Of a stretch of DNA of 64,000 nucleotides, positions 8,784 through 17,197 are shown piece after piece. This stretch comes from Azospirillum brasilense (lineage in GTDB: Bacteria; Pseudomonadota; Alphaproteobacteria; Azospirillales; Azospirillaceae), in assembly GCF_003349955.1 (NCBI RefSeq), contig NZ_QLKQ01000004.1:62001-126000 (forward strand), read 5' to 3'. The notes below the pieces were generated by a model that was given only the letters and a program-made list of their open reading frames with translations, did no database searches and was not told where the DNA came from. The first letter of the stretch is position 1; each line of letters opens with the position of its first letter. Both the position numbers and the translations under genes were made by a program.

Positions 8784-9653
8784 ATGGAAACGCTTTTCGG
8801 CATCGTGGTGGACGGGGTCGCCTACGGGATGATCCTGTTCATCATCTCGGTCGGCCTGTCGGTCACGCTCGGCCTGATGCGCGTGGTCAACCTCGCGCAC
8901 GGCGCCTTCGCCATGGTCGCCGGCTACGTCGCCTCCTACGCCGCGCAGGGGCTGGGCCTGCCCTACGCCGTGGGTCTGGTGGCGGCGATCCTGTTCACCG
9001 TGCTCGCCACGCTGCCGCTGGAGAAGCTGCTGTACCGGCGCATCTACGGCTCCGCCAACGAGCTGGCCCAGGTGCTGCTGACCATCGGCCTGACCTTCGT
9101 CATCGTCGCCGGGATCAACTACCTGTTCGGCCCGACGCTGAAGCGCATCCCGCTGCCGGACGCTCTGCTCGGCACCGTGGCGATCGGGCCGAAGTCGATC
9201 CCGGTGCACCGCGCCTTCGTCATCGCCATGGGGGCGGCGACCGTGCTGGGCCTGTGGTGGCTGCTGGAGCGCACCGATTTCGGCATCAAGCTGCGCGCCG
9301 CCGTGGACGACCCGAACATGGCCGCGGCGCTGGGCATCCGGACGGAGCGCCTCTACACGGCGACCTTCGCGCTGGGCACCGGGCTGGCGGCGCTGGGCGG
9401 CGTGCTGGGGGCGGAGCTGCTGCCGCTGGAGCCCTATTACGCCATCCGCTACATCGTCCTGTTCCTGGCGGTGGTCGCCGTCGGCGGGGCGGGCAACATC
9501 CTCGGCTCGGCCGCCGCCGCGCTCGCGCTCGGCATCGTCGACACCGCCGGCAAATACTTAATTCCCAGCTTCGGCGAGTTCTTCTTCTACGCCGCGCTGA
9601 TCCTGATCCTGTTCCGCTGGCCACACGGCTTCTTCCAGGGGAGGGCCGCCTGA
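8784..9653 (+). CDS. Branched-chain-type ABC permease (LivH-like)
   Basis: Inner-membrane permease of 289 aa, first of the two channel subunits of the LivHMGF-type importer. It opens with METLFGIVVDGVAYGMILFIISVGLSVTLGLMRVVNLAHGAF, where VNLAHG is a strong family marker, and has about eight hydrophobic segments plus the cytoplasmic coupling loop GIKLRAAVDDPNMAAALGI. Its stop overlaps the livM-like start (TGATG, 9651-9655), so the two permeases are co-translated. Confidence 0.92.
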   Translation: METLFGIVVDGVAYGMILFIISVGLSVTLGLMRVVNLAHGAFAMVAGYVASYAAQGLGLPYAVGLVAAILFTVLATLPLEKLLYRRIYGSANELAQVLLTIGLTFVIVAGINYLFGPTLKRIPLPDALLGTVAIGPKSIPVHRAFVIAMGAATVLGLWWLLERTDFGIKLRAAVDDPNMAAALGIRTERLYTATFALGTGLAALGGVLGAELLPLEPYYAIRYIVLFLAVVAVGGAGNILGSAAAALALGIVDTAGKYLIPSFGEFFFYAALILILFRWPHGFFQGRAA

Positions 9654-10666
9654 TGAGCGGACGTCACATGGGCGCGGTCGCCGCCGACCAGCCTCCGCAG
9701 GTCGCGGCGCGCGGTCCCCGGCTGCGCCGGACGCTCGGCGGGGCCGCGGTTCCGCTGCTCGCCGCCGCCGGTCTGGCCGCCTTCTGGCTGTTTCCCAACG
9801 ACCTCGGCCTGATGACGCGGATCGCCGCGACGGCGCTCTACGTCCTGTCGCTCGACCTCGTGCTCGGCTTCGGCGGCATCGCCACGCTGGGGCAGGCGGC
9901 GATGTTCGGCACCGGGGCCTACGCCGCCGGCATCGCCGCCGTGCATCTGGTGAGCGACCCGCTCGTCCTGCTCGCCGTCGGCGGTCTAGCCGGCGGTCTG
10001 GTCGCCCTGGTCACCGGCGCGCTGATCCTGCACGCGCGCGGCCTGACGCTGCTGATGCTGACCATCGCCGTGGTGCAGATCGTCCAGGAGGTGGTCAACA
10101 AGGCGCGCGATCTCACCGGGGGCAGCGACGGCCTGTCGGGCATCGAGCCGAGCCCGCTGTTCGGCCTGTTCCGCTTCGACATGTTCGGGCGCACCTCCTA
10201 CCTGTTCGCGCTGGCGGTGCTTCTGGTCGGTGTCCTGGTGGCGCGGCGCATCGTCCGCTCGCCCTTCGGGCTGGCCTGCCGGGGGGTGAAGGAGGACCCG
10301 CTGCGCGTCGCCGCGCTGGGCGGCTCGCCGCGCCGCTATCTGGTCACGCTCTACGCCGTCGCCGGGGTGTTCGCGGGGGTGGCCGGGGCGCTGACCGCGG
10401 TGACCAGCGGCATCGTCGGGCTGGACAGCGTCAGCTTCTCCTGGTCGGCGGAGGCGCTGGTCATGCTGGTGCTCGGCGGCGCCGGGCGGCTGGTCGGCGC
10501 CATCATCGGCACGGTGGCCTTCATGACCATCCATCACGTCATGGCCGCGATCGACCCCTTCCATTGGATGCTGTTCATCGGCCTGTTCCTGATGGGCACC
10601 GTGCTGTTCCTGCCGGGGGGCATCGCCTCGCTCGCCGACCGTTTCATCAAGGGGAACCGGGCATGA
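9653..10666 (+). CDS. Branched-chain-type ABC permease (LivM-like)
   Basis: Second channel subunit, 337 aa. The ATG at 9653 overlaps the previous stop codon; upstream open frame to 9254 is only a shadow of the livH-like gene. The N-terminal 30 residues are hydrophilic and Arg-rich, followed by multiple membrane helices with LVLGFGGIATLGQAAMFGTGAYAAG, the LivM hallmark, and a coupling loop FGLACRGVKEDPLRVAALG. The gene end overlaps the ATPase start by ATGA (10663-10666). Confidence 0.92.
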   Translation: MSGRHMGAVAADQPPQVAARGPRLRRTLGGAAVPLLAAAGLAAFWLFPNDLGLMTRIAATALYVLSLDLVLGFGGIATLGQAAMFGTGAYAAGIAAVHLVSDPLVLLAVGGLAGGLVALVTGALILHARGLTLLMLTIAVVQIVQEVVNKARDLTGGSDGLSGIEPSPLFGLFRFDMFGRTSYLFALAVLLVGVLVARRIVRSPFGLACRGVKEDPLRVAALGGSPRRYLVTLYAVAGVFAGVAGALTAVTSGIVGLDSVSFSWSAEALVMLVLGGAGRLVGAIIGTVAFMTIHHVMAAIDPFHWMLFIGLFLMGTVLFLPGGIASLADRFIKGNRA

Positions 10667-11421
10667 CCGCGCTTCTCGACGTCCAGGGGCTGAGCAAGAA
10701 CTTCGACGGTTTGCAGGTGTCCGCCGACATCACCCTGGCGCTCCATCCCGGTGAGCGCTGCGCGCTGATCGGGCCGAACGGGGCGGGCAAGACGACCTTC
10801 GTCAATCTGGTGACCGGCGTTCTGGCGCCGAGTTCCGGCACCATCCGGCTGGCCGGTCAGGACGTCACCCGCCTGTCGGCCCAGGCGCGGGTGCGCCTCG
10901 GGCTGATCCGCTCCTTCCAGGTGGCCCGGCTGTTCCGCTCGATGACGGTGCGCGAGCATCTGGAGCTGGCCGTTCTGGAGCGCGAGCGGAAGACCTTCCG
11001 CCTCTTCGCCTCGGTCCGGCGCACGCCGGGTCTGGCCGACGAGGTGGCCGGCCTGCTCGACGGCATGGGGCTGGTCCCGGTGGCGGACACCGCCGTCGGG
11101 GCGCTGGCCTACGGGCAGCAGCGTCTTCTGGAGATCGCGCTGGCGCTCGCATTGAAACCGAAGCTCCTGATCCTCGACGAGCCGGCGGCCGGCGTGCCGC
11201 ATTCGGAAAGCCACCGCATCCTCGACGCGCTGGACCGTCTGCCGGCCGATCTGGCCGTGCTGATGATCGAGCACGACATGGACCTGGTGTTCCGCTTCGC
11301 CAAGCGCATCGTCGTGCTGGCGCAGGGCCGCCTGCTGTGCAGCGGCACGGCGAAGGAGATCACCGCCGATCCGCGCGTCCGCGAGGTCTATCTGGGGAGC
11401 CGGGCCAATGCGCCGCACTGA
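10663..11421 (+). CDS. Branched-chain-type ABC ATPase (LivG-like)
   Basis: Cytoplasmic nucleotide-binding subunit (252 aa). Walker A is GPNGAGKTT, the signature is LAYGQQRLLEIA (a LivG-type variant of LSGGQ), Walker B is LLILDEPAAGV and the switch histidine is in MIEHDMD. The start at 10663 overlaps the permease stop, and the 3' end overlaps livF by 14 nt, so all members are translationally linked. It pairs with the next ATPase as a heterodimer in this importer class. Confidence 0.93.
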   Translation: MTALLDVQGLSKNFDGLQVSADITLALHPGERCALIGPNGAGKTTFVNLVTGVLAPSSGTIRLAGQDVTRLSAQARVRLGLIRSFQVARLFRSMTVREHLELAVLERERKTFRLFASVRRTPGLADEVAGLLDGMGLVPVADTAVGALAYGQQRLLEIALALALKPKLLILDEPAAGVPHSESHRILDALDRLPADLAVLMIEHDMDLVFRFAKRIVVLAQGRLLCSGTAKEITADPRVREVYLGSRANAPH

Positions 11422-12118
11422 AGGAACGCTGGAGATCACCGGCCTGACCGCCGGCTACGGCGAGACCCGCATCGTCGAAGACCTGACCTTCACCGTGCCG
11501 GCGGGTGGACGGCTGGCCCTGCTGGGCCGCAACGGCATGGGCAAGACGACGACGCTGGCCACGCTGGTCGGGCAGACGACGCGGCACGCCGGCAGCATCC
11601 GGCTGGACGGCGTCGAGCTGGGCGGTCTCAATTCCTCGGCACGGGCGGCGGCCGGGCTGGGCTACGTGCCGCAGACGCGCGACATCTTCCGCTCGCTGAC
11701 GGTGGAGGAGAATCTGGTCACCGGGCTGAAGGGCCGTCCGCGCTCCGCCCTGGAGGAGGCCTACGCGCTGTTTCCTCGCCTGAAGGAGCGGCGGGGCAAC
11801 GGCGGCGGCGCGCTCTCCGGCGGCGAGCAGCAGATGCTGTCGGTCGCCCGCGCGTTGCTCGGCCGGCCGACGGTGCTGCTGCTCGACGAGCCGCTGGAGG
11901 GGCTGGCCCCGGTGATCTGCGACCAGCTGATGCACGCGCTGGCGCAGCTCACCATCACGCTGATCCTGGTGGAGCAGCAGGTGGACCGGGCCCTGGACTT
12001 CGCGCAGAGCGCGGTGATCCTCGAACGCGGCCGGGTGGTGCATGAGGGGGCGGCCGCCGCTCTGCGGGACGACCACGCCCTCATGGAGCGGCACCTCGGC
12101 GTCGCTCTGGCGGTGTGA
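11408..12118 (+). CDS. Branched-chain-type ABC ATPase (LivF-like)
   Basis: Second nucleotide-binding subunit, 236 aa, with Walker A GRNGMGKTT, signature LSGGEQQMLSVARAL and Walker B VLLLDEPLEGL. The order binding protein, LivH, LivM, LivG, LivF is complete, so this importer needs no part from elsewhere. It ends 12 nt before the convergent membrane hydrolase gene. Confidence 0.93.
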   Translation: MRRTEGTLEITGLTAGYGETRIVEDLTFTVPAGGRLALLGRNGMGKTTTLATLVGQTTRHAGSIRLDGVELGGLNSSARAAAGLGYVPQTRDIFRSLTVEENLVTGLKGRPRSALEEAYALFPRLKERRGNGGGALSGGEQQMLSVARALLGRPTVLLLDEPLEGLAPVICDQLMHALAQLTITLILVEQQVDRALDFAQSAVILERGRVVHEGAAAALRDDHALMERHLGVALAV

Positions 12119-12130
12119 AGGTCTACGGCG

Positions 12131-13198
12131 TCAGTCGGCGCGGACCGTCCGGTCCGCCGGCCCCGTGCCGACGATGCGCACCCACAGGTCCCGCCACGCC
12201 GCTCCCGACGCGTCACGGGGGGTCTGGAAGGTCTCCACCGGACCCGCCAGCCTCCCCGCCGGATCGACGACCGCCCGGATGCCCCAGAAGCCGAGCGACG
12301 AGACGCCGGGCATGCCGTAGCGATGGTCGAGCGCCTGGACCAGGGTGCTGCCGGACTCCAGCGGCTGTTCGCGCCAGATGAGGTTGTCCATCGAGAACCA
12401 GCGGAAGACCTCGGCCTCCGGGGTCGCCGCGACCGCCGCGATGGCCGGCGAGCGCTGCCGTTCGAAGCGCTCCCATTGGATCTCTCCGTCGCTCAGAACG
12501 GAGTGGAAGCCGACCAGCACCGCGTCCGGCGTTTCGGCCACCACCCGGCGCAGCACCGGCTGGAACAGGGTCGGGTAAGCCGTCACCTGGGCGGTGCCGC
12601 CGGTCTGCGCCGTGGCAAGCGCCTCGACGCGGTCGTTGATGGCCCAGCCGCCGAGCGTGTAGGCCGTCACCAGGATCAGCGCCGCGCCCGCGATGTCCTG
12701 GGCCAGGGCCGCCCGTTTGCGGAGCGCGACGCCGGCCACCAGCGAGACCACCAGGATCAGGCTGTAGATCGGGTCGATGATCGGCATCGCGTTGATGGCG
12801 AAGCGCGTGATGGTGAGCGGGTAGAGCCACTGCGTGCCGTAGGAGGTGAAGACGTCGATCACCGGGTGGGTCATCAGCGCCAGGATGGCCAGCCAGATCC
12901 AGGCGCGCCGGGCCTCGCCGTCGCCCGACGGGCTGTCGGGACCATGGCGCCGGCGCTGCCAGCGCCAGACCAGCCAGCCGAGCAGAAGCCCGGCGACCGG
13001 GCCGAACAGGATGGAATGGGTCAGGCCGCGGTGATGGACCCAGTTGGCGAAGGGGCCGCCGATCCAGCCGGCGGCGACGTCGAGGTCGGGGATCAGCGCG
13101 ATGCCCGCGCCGACGGCCAGCGCGCGGCGGCCCAGCCGGCGGCGGAAGCCGGCCTGCGCGACCGTGGCCCCGAGAAGCATTTGGGTGACGGTGTCCAT
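12131..13198 (-). CDS. Membrane-bound metal-dependent hydrolase, YdjM/DUF457 family
   Basis: Inner-membrane protein of 355 aa of the YdjM-like family of predicted metal-dependent hydrolases. Landmarks are MDTVTQMLLGATVAQAG at the start, ALIPDLDV, the metal-site-like WVHHRGLTHSILFG near residue 55, and MTHPVIDVFTSYGTQWLYP in the middle, then several hydrophobic helices. The C-terminal 150 residues are soluble and poorly conserved in my memory. In E. coli ydjM is an SOS gene of unknown role; here no LexA-like box was identified. It is convergent with the ABC cluster and stands alone. Confidence 0.8.
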   Translation of the reverse strand: MDTVTQMLLGATVAQAGFRRRLGRRALAVGAGIALIPDLDVAAGWIGGPFANWVHHRGLTHSILFGPVAGLLLGWLVWRWQRRRHGPDSPSGDGEARRAWIWLAILALMTHPVIDVFTSYGTQWLYPLTITRFAINAMPIIDPIYSLILVVSLVAGVALRKRAALAQDIAGAALILVTAYTLGGWAINDRVEALATAQTGGTAQVTAYPTLFQPVLRRVVAETPDAVLVGFHSVLSDGEIQWERFERQRSPAIAAVAATPEAEVFRWFSMDNLIWREQPLESGSTLVQALDHRYGMPGVSSLGFWGIRAVVDPAGRLAGPVETFQTPRDASGAAWRDLWVRIVGTGPADRTVRAD

Positions 13199-13228
13199 GG
13201 TCCCTGGCGATGTGGTGATGAACTGGCG

Positions 13229-13615
13229 TCAGCCGCCGGGGGCGACCGCCAGCATCCGCTTCAACGCGCCGGAGATCTCTTCGACGCGCACCGGCTTGGG
13301 CATGATCGCGATGGGGTCCGAAAAGCTCACCTTCAGCTTTTCGGAAATCTCGCCGGTGGCGTAGCCGCTGACCACCACCACGGGCAGGCCGGGTTCCTCG
13401 CTCCGCAGGTTGCGGATCAGCTCGTCGCCGGCCATCACCGGCATCCTGAGGTCGGTGACCAGGGCGTCGAAGGAATCGCCCTGCCAGATCCTCAGGGCCT
13501 CCTGGCCGTTGAAGGCCGTGGTGACCCGGAACCCCTCGTCCATCAGGCCATGCTCCAGCGCCATGATCGCGATGGCTTCATCGTCGACCAGCAGGATGTG
13601 GCGGGGTTCGGTCAT
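13229..13615 (-). CDS. Stand-alone response-regulator receiver protein
   Basis: Single receiver domain (128 aa) with no output domain. The acidic pair is Asp11-Asp12 (LLVDDEA), the phospho-acceptor is Asp55 in LVTDLRMP, the switch Ser sits in VVVVSGYA and the conserved Lys in IMPKPV. It is divergent from a HisKA_2 sensor kinase whose start lies about 165-240 nt away, so a phospho-relay between the two is likely but not shown by sequence. Without an output domain it probably acts by protein contact, as a phosphate sink or a CheY-like switch. Confidence 0.88.
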   Translation of the reverse strand: MTEPRHILLVDDEAIAIMALEHGLMDEGFRVTTAFNGQEALRIWQGDSFDALVTDLRMPVMAGDELIRNLRSEEPGLPVVVVSGYATGEISEKLKVSFSDPIAIMPKPVRVEEISGALKRMLAVAPGG

Positions 13616-13854
13616 GGCGGCTCACCGTACAGAGAAAACACAGTCCCGGGTGCGGGACGATGTGGTCCAGCTCCCGGTACGATTGTAACCGGCGACGCGA
13701 TGAAAAACAAAGCTGAACGGGCTATGGTTGTTTCCCCGGCCATTTCGGGGGGCTTCTAGCCCTTGTTCGTTCCGCGGGGATGTGTGCATTCTTCCTGCTG
13801 GGAACCGGCACGGCGACGCCGGGGGAAGCCTTCACCAAAGGAGGACCCGCGACC

Positions 13855-15588
13855 TTGAAAATCGGCCTGAGGACGATGCTGATCGCCTGTCTGGGAGGTG
13901 TCGGGCTGGCCTTCACGGCCGGCACCGCCGCGATTCTGCAGGTCGAAGCCGGGGAGCGGCTTCAGCGCGTGATCGGTGAGCAGCTGCACCTCTACGCGGG
14001 CCAAGTCGCCGACAAGCTCGACCGTGGCATGTTCGAGCGCTACCGCGATCTTCTCGTGGTGACGAGCCTTGAAACCATCCGCGCGACCGACGCTTCCCGC
14101 GATTCGCGGCGCGCCGTCCTCCAGAAGCTCCAGGACAGCTATCCGGATTATGCCTGGATCGGCTTCATCCGGCCGACCGGCCTTCTGGAGGCGGCGACGG
14201 GCCGTGTCTATGAGGGCATGGACGTGAGCGCGCGCGACTGGTGGAAGCAGGGGTTCGACCGCCCCTATGTCGGCGACGTGCACGACGCGGTGGTTCTGGG
14301 CAAGCTTCTGTACGCCAACCGGATGGAGATTCCGCGTTTCGTCGATCTGGCGGCGCCGGTGCGCGACGAGCGGGGGACGCTGACCGGCGTCGTCGCCGCC
14401 CATCTGAGCTGGGACTGGGCGTCGGAGGTCGAACGCTCGGTGCTCGGCCAGATTTCCGAGGACGCCGCGGTCGAGGCGATGATCCTCTCCGCCGACGGCA
14501 CGGTGATTCTCGGGCCCAAGCCCCTGGTGGGCAAGCCGCTGGCCTTCGCGTCGGCGCAAGGGCGGCGCGCCTGGATCGAATCCTGGCCGGACGGGCGCCG
14601 CTTCCTGACGAGCGTGGCGCCGACCAAGGGCTACCGGGATTATCCCGGGCTGGGCTGGAGCGTCGTGCTCCGCCAGCCGGTCGATCAGGCGATGGCGCCG
14701 GTCACCGAGTTGCGGAACCGGGTGATCGCCTGGGGAATCGCCGCCAGCCTGTTGGCGGTCTTGGTCGGCCATGTTCTGGCGGCGTGGCTGTCGGCGCCCT
14801 TGCGCGCGATGTCCAGGGCCGTCGAGGCGGCGGGCACCGACGGCGCGATGCCTGTCCTGCCGCTGACCGGCCGCTACACGGAGGCGGCCACGCTGTCCGG
14901 GGCGCTGCACGCCTACGTGAGCGACCTGCAGGAGGCGGACCGGCGGCTCCGCGGCACGGTCGCCGAGAAGACGGTGCTGCTTCGCGAGGTCCACCACCGC
15001 GTGAAGAACAACCTTCAGGTGATCTATGGCCTGATGATGGTGGAGATGCGCCGCCTGCCCAAGGGGGACCTGTCGCGGGGCCGCATCGAGGCGCTGGCCG
15101 GGCGCGTCACCTCGATGGGGCGCCTGCACGAGCAGCTCTACACCTCCGGCGACCTGATGAACGTCGATTTCGGGACGCACCTGCGCCAGCTCTGCGACTC
15201 GCTTCAGGAGCTTCGCCCGAACGAGACGATCGCCATCCACGCCGATGCGGATGACGTGGCCTGCTCCATCGAACTCGCCACGCCGCTCGGCCTGATCGCC
15301 AACGAACTCGTCGTCAACGCGCTGAAGCACGCCTTTCCCGAGGGGCGGGGCGGGACGGTGACGGTCCGGCTGCGGGAGGCCGGCCATCGTCTGACGATGA
15401 CCGTGGCCGACGACGGCATCGGCTGTCCGGACATGCCACCCAAGGGGGGGATCGGCACGACGCTGGTCGACGCGCTGGTCCGGCAGGTCGGCGGCACCAT
15501 AACCTTCACCTCGCGGTCCGGCTGCGCCGCCACCGTCAGCGTGCCGTTCACCGCCGACGCGAATCGTCCCGTCGCCGTTCACGCCTGA
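13855..15588 (+). CDS. Membrane sensor histidine kinase, HisKA_2/HWE-like
   Basis: Sensor kinase of 577 aa if translation starts at TTG 13855, where AAAGGAGG lies 10 nt upstream; an ATG at 13780 (602 aa) is open but has a weak site. A transmembrane helix at the N-terminus is followed by a periplasmic Cache-like sensor (about 230 residues), a second helix (AWGIAASLLAVLVGHVLAAWL), then LLREVHHRVKNNLQVIYGLM with the phosphorylated His of the HisKA_2 type. The ATPase domain has NELVVNALKHAF, VADDGIGCP and GIGTTLVDALV. Such kinases often serve general stress or chemotaxis circuits; the divergent receiver gene is the natural partner. Confidence 0.88.
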   Translation: MKIGLRTMLIACLGGVGLAFTAGTAAILQVEAGERLQRVIGEQLHLYAGQVADKLDRGMFERYRDLLVVTSLETIRATDASRDSRRAVLQKLQDSYPDYAWIGFIRPTGLLEAATGRVYEGMDVSARDWWKQGFDRPYVGDVHDAVVLGKLLYANRMEIPRFVDLAAPVRDERGTLTGVVAAHLSWDWASEVERSVLGQISEDAAVEAMILSADGTVILGPKPLVGKPLAFASAQGRRAWIESWPDGRRFLTSVAPTKGYRDYPGLGWSVVLRQPVDQAMAPVTELRNRVIAWGIAASLLAVLVGHVLAAWLSAPLRAMSRAVEAAGTDGAMPVLPLTGRYTEAATLSGALHAYVSDLQEADRRLRGTVAEKTVLLREVHHRVKNNLQVIYGLMMVEMRRLPKGDLSRGRIEALAGRVTSMGRLHEQLYTSGDLMNVDFGTHLRQLCDSLQELRPNETIAIHADADDVACSIELATPLGLIANELVVNALKHAFPEGRGGTVTVRLREAGHRLTMTVADDGIGCPDMPPKGGIGTTLVDALVRQVGGTITFTSRSGCAATVSVPFTADANRPVAVHA

Positions 15589-15902
15589 TGTGATCCCGGC
15601 GTCGGGTGTGTGGCCAAATCATTTCTTGGAAATCCGGACGTTACTGCTCAGTCTTCGCTTGTAAAAGCCGGTGGACCCTCCCATTTGGGACAGATCAAGA
15701 TTGCTAAGGGGTTCGTTGTTTGCAGCCCCGGCCATCCGCTCTGGGCCTCTTTTTCCCAAAGTGTATTTGATGCCTTCCCGATGACGGGAAGGCCATGGTG
15801 TCGGCCGCGGGTCTGCGTGCGCTTTGAGCGCGGCACATCCCGGATTTCAACACAAAACAACAAAGGCCGGCGGGCTTCGTCTTTGCCGGCAAGGGGATTC
15901 GC
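15589..15902 (+). other. Gene-free leader region upstream of the small ORF and rpsU
   Basis: Non-coding stretch of 314 nt. A strong hairpin GCCTTCCCG/CGGGAAGGC with loop ATGA lies at 15772-15793, and GCCGGC repeats at both ends of 15867-15892 can close a second hairpin just before the AAGGGG ribosome site of the 50-aa ORF. This could be the terminator of the kinase gene plus the promoter and leader of the rpsU transcript; I could not place -35/-10 boxes with confidence. Confidence 0.4.
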
Positions 15903-16055
15903 ATGACCATCAAGCTTCCGACGACCGGGACGGTCCAGTCCGCCCAGCCCCAGCATCAGCGGCCCGTTCCCGTGGTGGAGCCGGCGTGGGCGCCGGGCTG
16001 GCCGCGCCTCACCCCGCGGGAGATTCGAAAGATCGTTCTCGATACCATGGGCTGA
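15903..16055 (+). CDS. Small hypothetical protein, 50 aa
   Basis: A short open frame with a good ribosome site (AAGGGG, 6 nt before the ATG). It encodes a Pro/Gln-rich N-terminal half and a C-terminal [18 protein letters not shown] that could form a short basic helix. I do not recognise a family. It ends 56 nt before rpsU on the same strand and may be co-transcribed with it. Evidence for coding is limited to the ribosome site, balanced amino-acid content and position; it could equally be an uORF-like leader peptide. Confidence 0.45.
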   Translation: MTIKLPTTGTVQSAQPQHQRPVPVVEPAWAPGWPRLTPREIRKIVLDTMG

Positions 16056-16111
16056 GCAGCGGTTCCGTCAAAAAATCCTTTCCACACAAGCCATTGGGGG
16101 ACAGCCACCCT

Positions 16112-16315
16112 ATGCTCGTCCAGGTTCGCGACAACGATGTGGGGGGCGCACTGCGCGTCCTGAAAAGAAAAATGCAGCGCGAAGGGCTTTTTCGTGAGAT
16201 GAAGCTGCACCGGCGTTACGAAAAGCCCTCGGAGCGCCGGGCACGGCAGGCGGCGGAATCGGTCCGGCGGCGGCGAAAGCTGCTGCGCAAGCGTTTGCAG
16301 CGCGAGGGCTATTGA
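16112..16315 (+). CDS. rpsU: 30S ribosomal protein S21
   Basis: Small basic ribosomal protein of 67 aa, needed for initiation on structured mRNAs. [43 protein letters not shown] is the alphaproteobacterial S21 start, and the tail is rich in Arg/Lys. GGGGGA precedes the ATG at 16112; the longer open frame from 15824 is not used. It stands 92 nt upstream of infC, so two initiation-related proteins are adjacent. Confidence 0.95.
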   Translation: MLVQVRDNDVGGALRVLKRKMQREGLFREMKLHRRYEKPSERRARQAAESVRRRRKLLRKRLQREGY

Positions 16316-16407
16316 CCGTGGCCACCGATGCCTTAATTTGAGGGACGGCGTCAGGGCCGTCAGCACCCATTCCGGTTCCTCGCCGGACAGACCGTTGGAG
16401 ACAGGAC

Positions 16408-16941
16408 ATAGCTAAACTCTACGATGCGGACCCGGTCCGCGAAGGCCCGCGCATCAATCGGGAAATCACGGCACGCACGGTTCGCCTCGTCGGTGCCAAT
16501 GGTGAGATGATCGGCGTGGTCTCGCTGCGCGACGCCTTCGACGCTGCGGTCGAGGCGGAACTCGACCTTGTCGAGGTGGCCCCCCAGGCGGAGCCGCCGG
16601 TCTGCAAGATCCTCGACTACGGCCGGTTCCGGTTCGAGGAGCAGAAGAAGGCCAACGAGGCGCGCAAGAAGCAGAAGATCATCGAGATCAAGGAGCTCAA
16701 GCTCCGGCCGAACATCGATGACCACGACTACGACGTGAAGATGCGGGCGGCGCGGCGCTTCCTCGAAGAGGGCGACAAGGTCAAGATGACCATGCGGTTC
16801 CGCGGGCGCGAGATGGCGCACCAGGATCTGGGCATGAACGTTCTGATCCGTGTGCGCGACCAGTTCGAGGACATCGCCAAGGTCGAGCAGATGCCCCGGA
16901 TGGAAGGGCGCATGATGGTCATGGTCATCGCCCCGCGCTGA
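16408..16941 (+). CDS. infC: Translation initiation factor IF-3, non-canonical start
   Basis: IF-3 (177 aa if initiated at ATA 16408) binds the 30S subunit and checks start-codon/initiator pairing. The conserved N-domain begins [26 protein letters not shown], the linker is the Lys/Glu-rich [12 protein letters not shown], and the C-domain has [18 protein letters not shown]. Between the in-frame stop at 16339-16341 and the internal ATG at 16507 there is no ATG, GTG or TTG; the internal ATG would remove most of the N-domain. ATA 16408 has GGAG 7 nt upstream (16397-16400); ATT at 16369 is the other candidate. E. coli infC uses AUU, and rare starts allow IF-3 to limit its own synthesis, so a rare codon here fits the family. 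Start placement is an inference. Confidence 0.9.
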   Translation: MAKLYDADPVREGPRINREITARTVRLVGANGEMIGVVSLRDAFDAAVEAELDLVEVAPQAEPPVCKILDYGRFRFEEQKKANEARKKQKIIEIKELKLRPNIDDHDYDVKMRAARRFLEEGDKVKMTMRFRGREMAHQDLGMNVLIRVRDQFEDIAKVEQMPRMEGRMMVMVIAPR

Positions 16942-16973
16942 CCGGCCGACGCGTTCGACAGTCTGTTTGACGG

Positions 16974-17007
16974 CATGGGGACCGCCCTTCGTGGGGCGGT
17001 CCCCATG
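16974..17007 (+). terminator. infC transcription terminator
   Basis: A perfect 14-bp stem, CATGGGGACCGCCC (16974-16987) with GGGCGGTCCCCATG (16994-17007), around TTCGTG, starting 33 nt after the infC stop. The T-tract is weak (TTTG), as is common in GC-rich genomes. Confidence 0.75.
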
Positions 17008-17197
17008 CGTTTGATGGTCCTGTTTCCGGCACCCGTTCCCATGCCTGCCCCGACGATCCTGCCCCGAGAATGGAGCGGCACCCCCCGGCGCCTTTCGCCA
17101 AAGGCCTCGGCATCACCCCAATTATTCACCGGCATCGCTGTACCCGATTGGCACCGGCCCGTGTTTACCAGGGCACGGCTGACCGGGAGTCCTCTCG

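Noticed and set aside
16507..16941. IF-3 starting at the internal ATG 16507
   Set aside because: It would delete most of the conserved N-domain (GPRINREI...VRLVG), which is clearly encoded upstream in frame.
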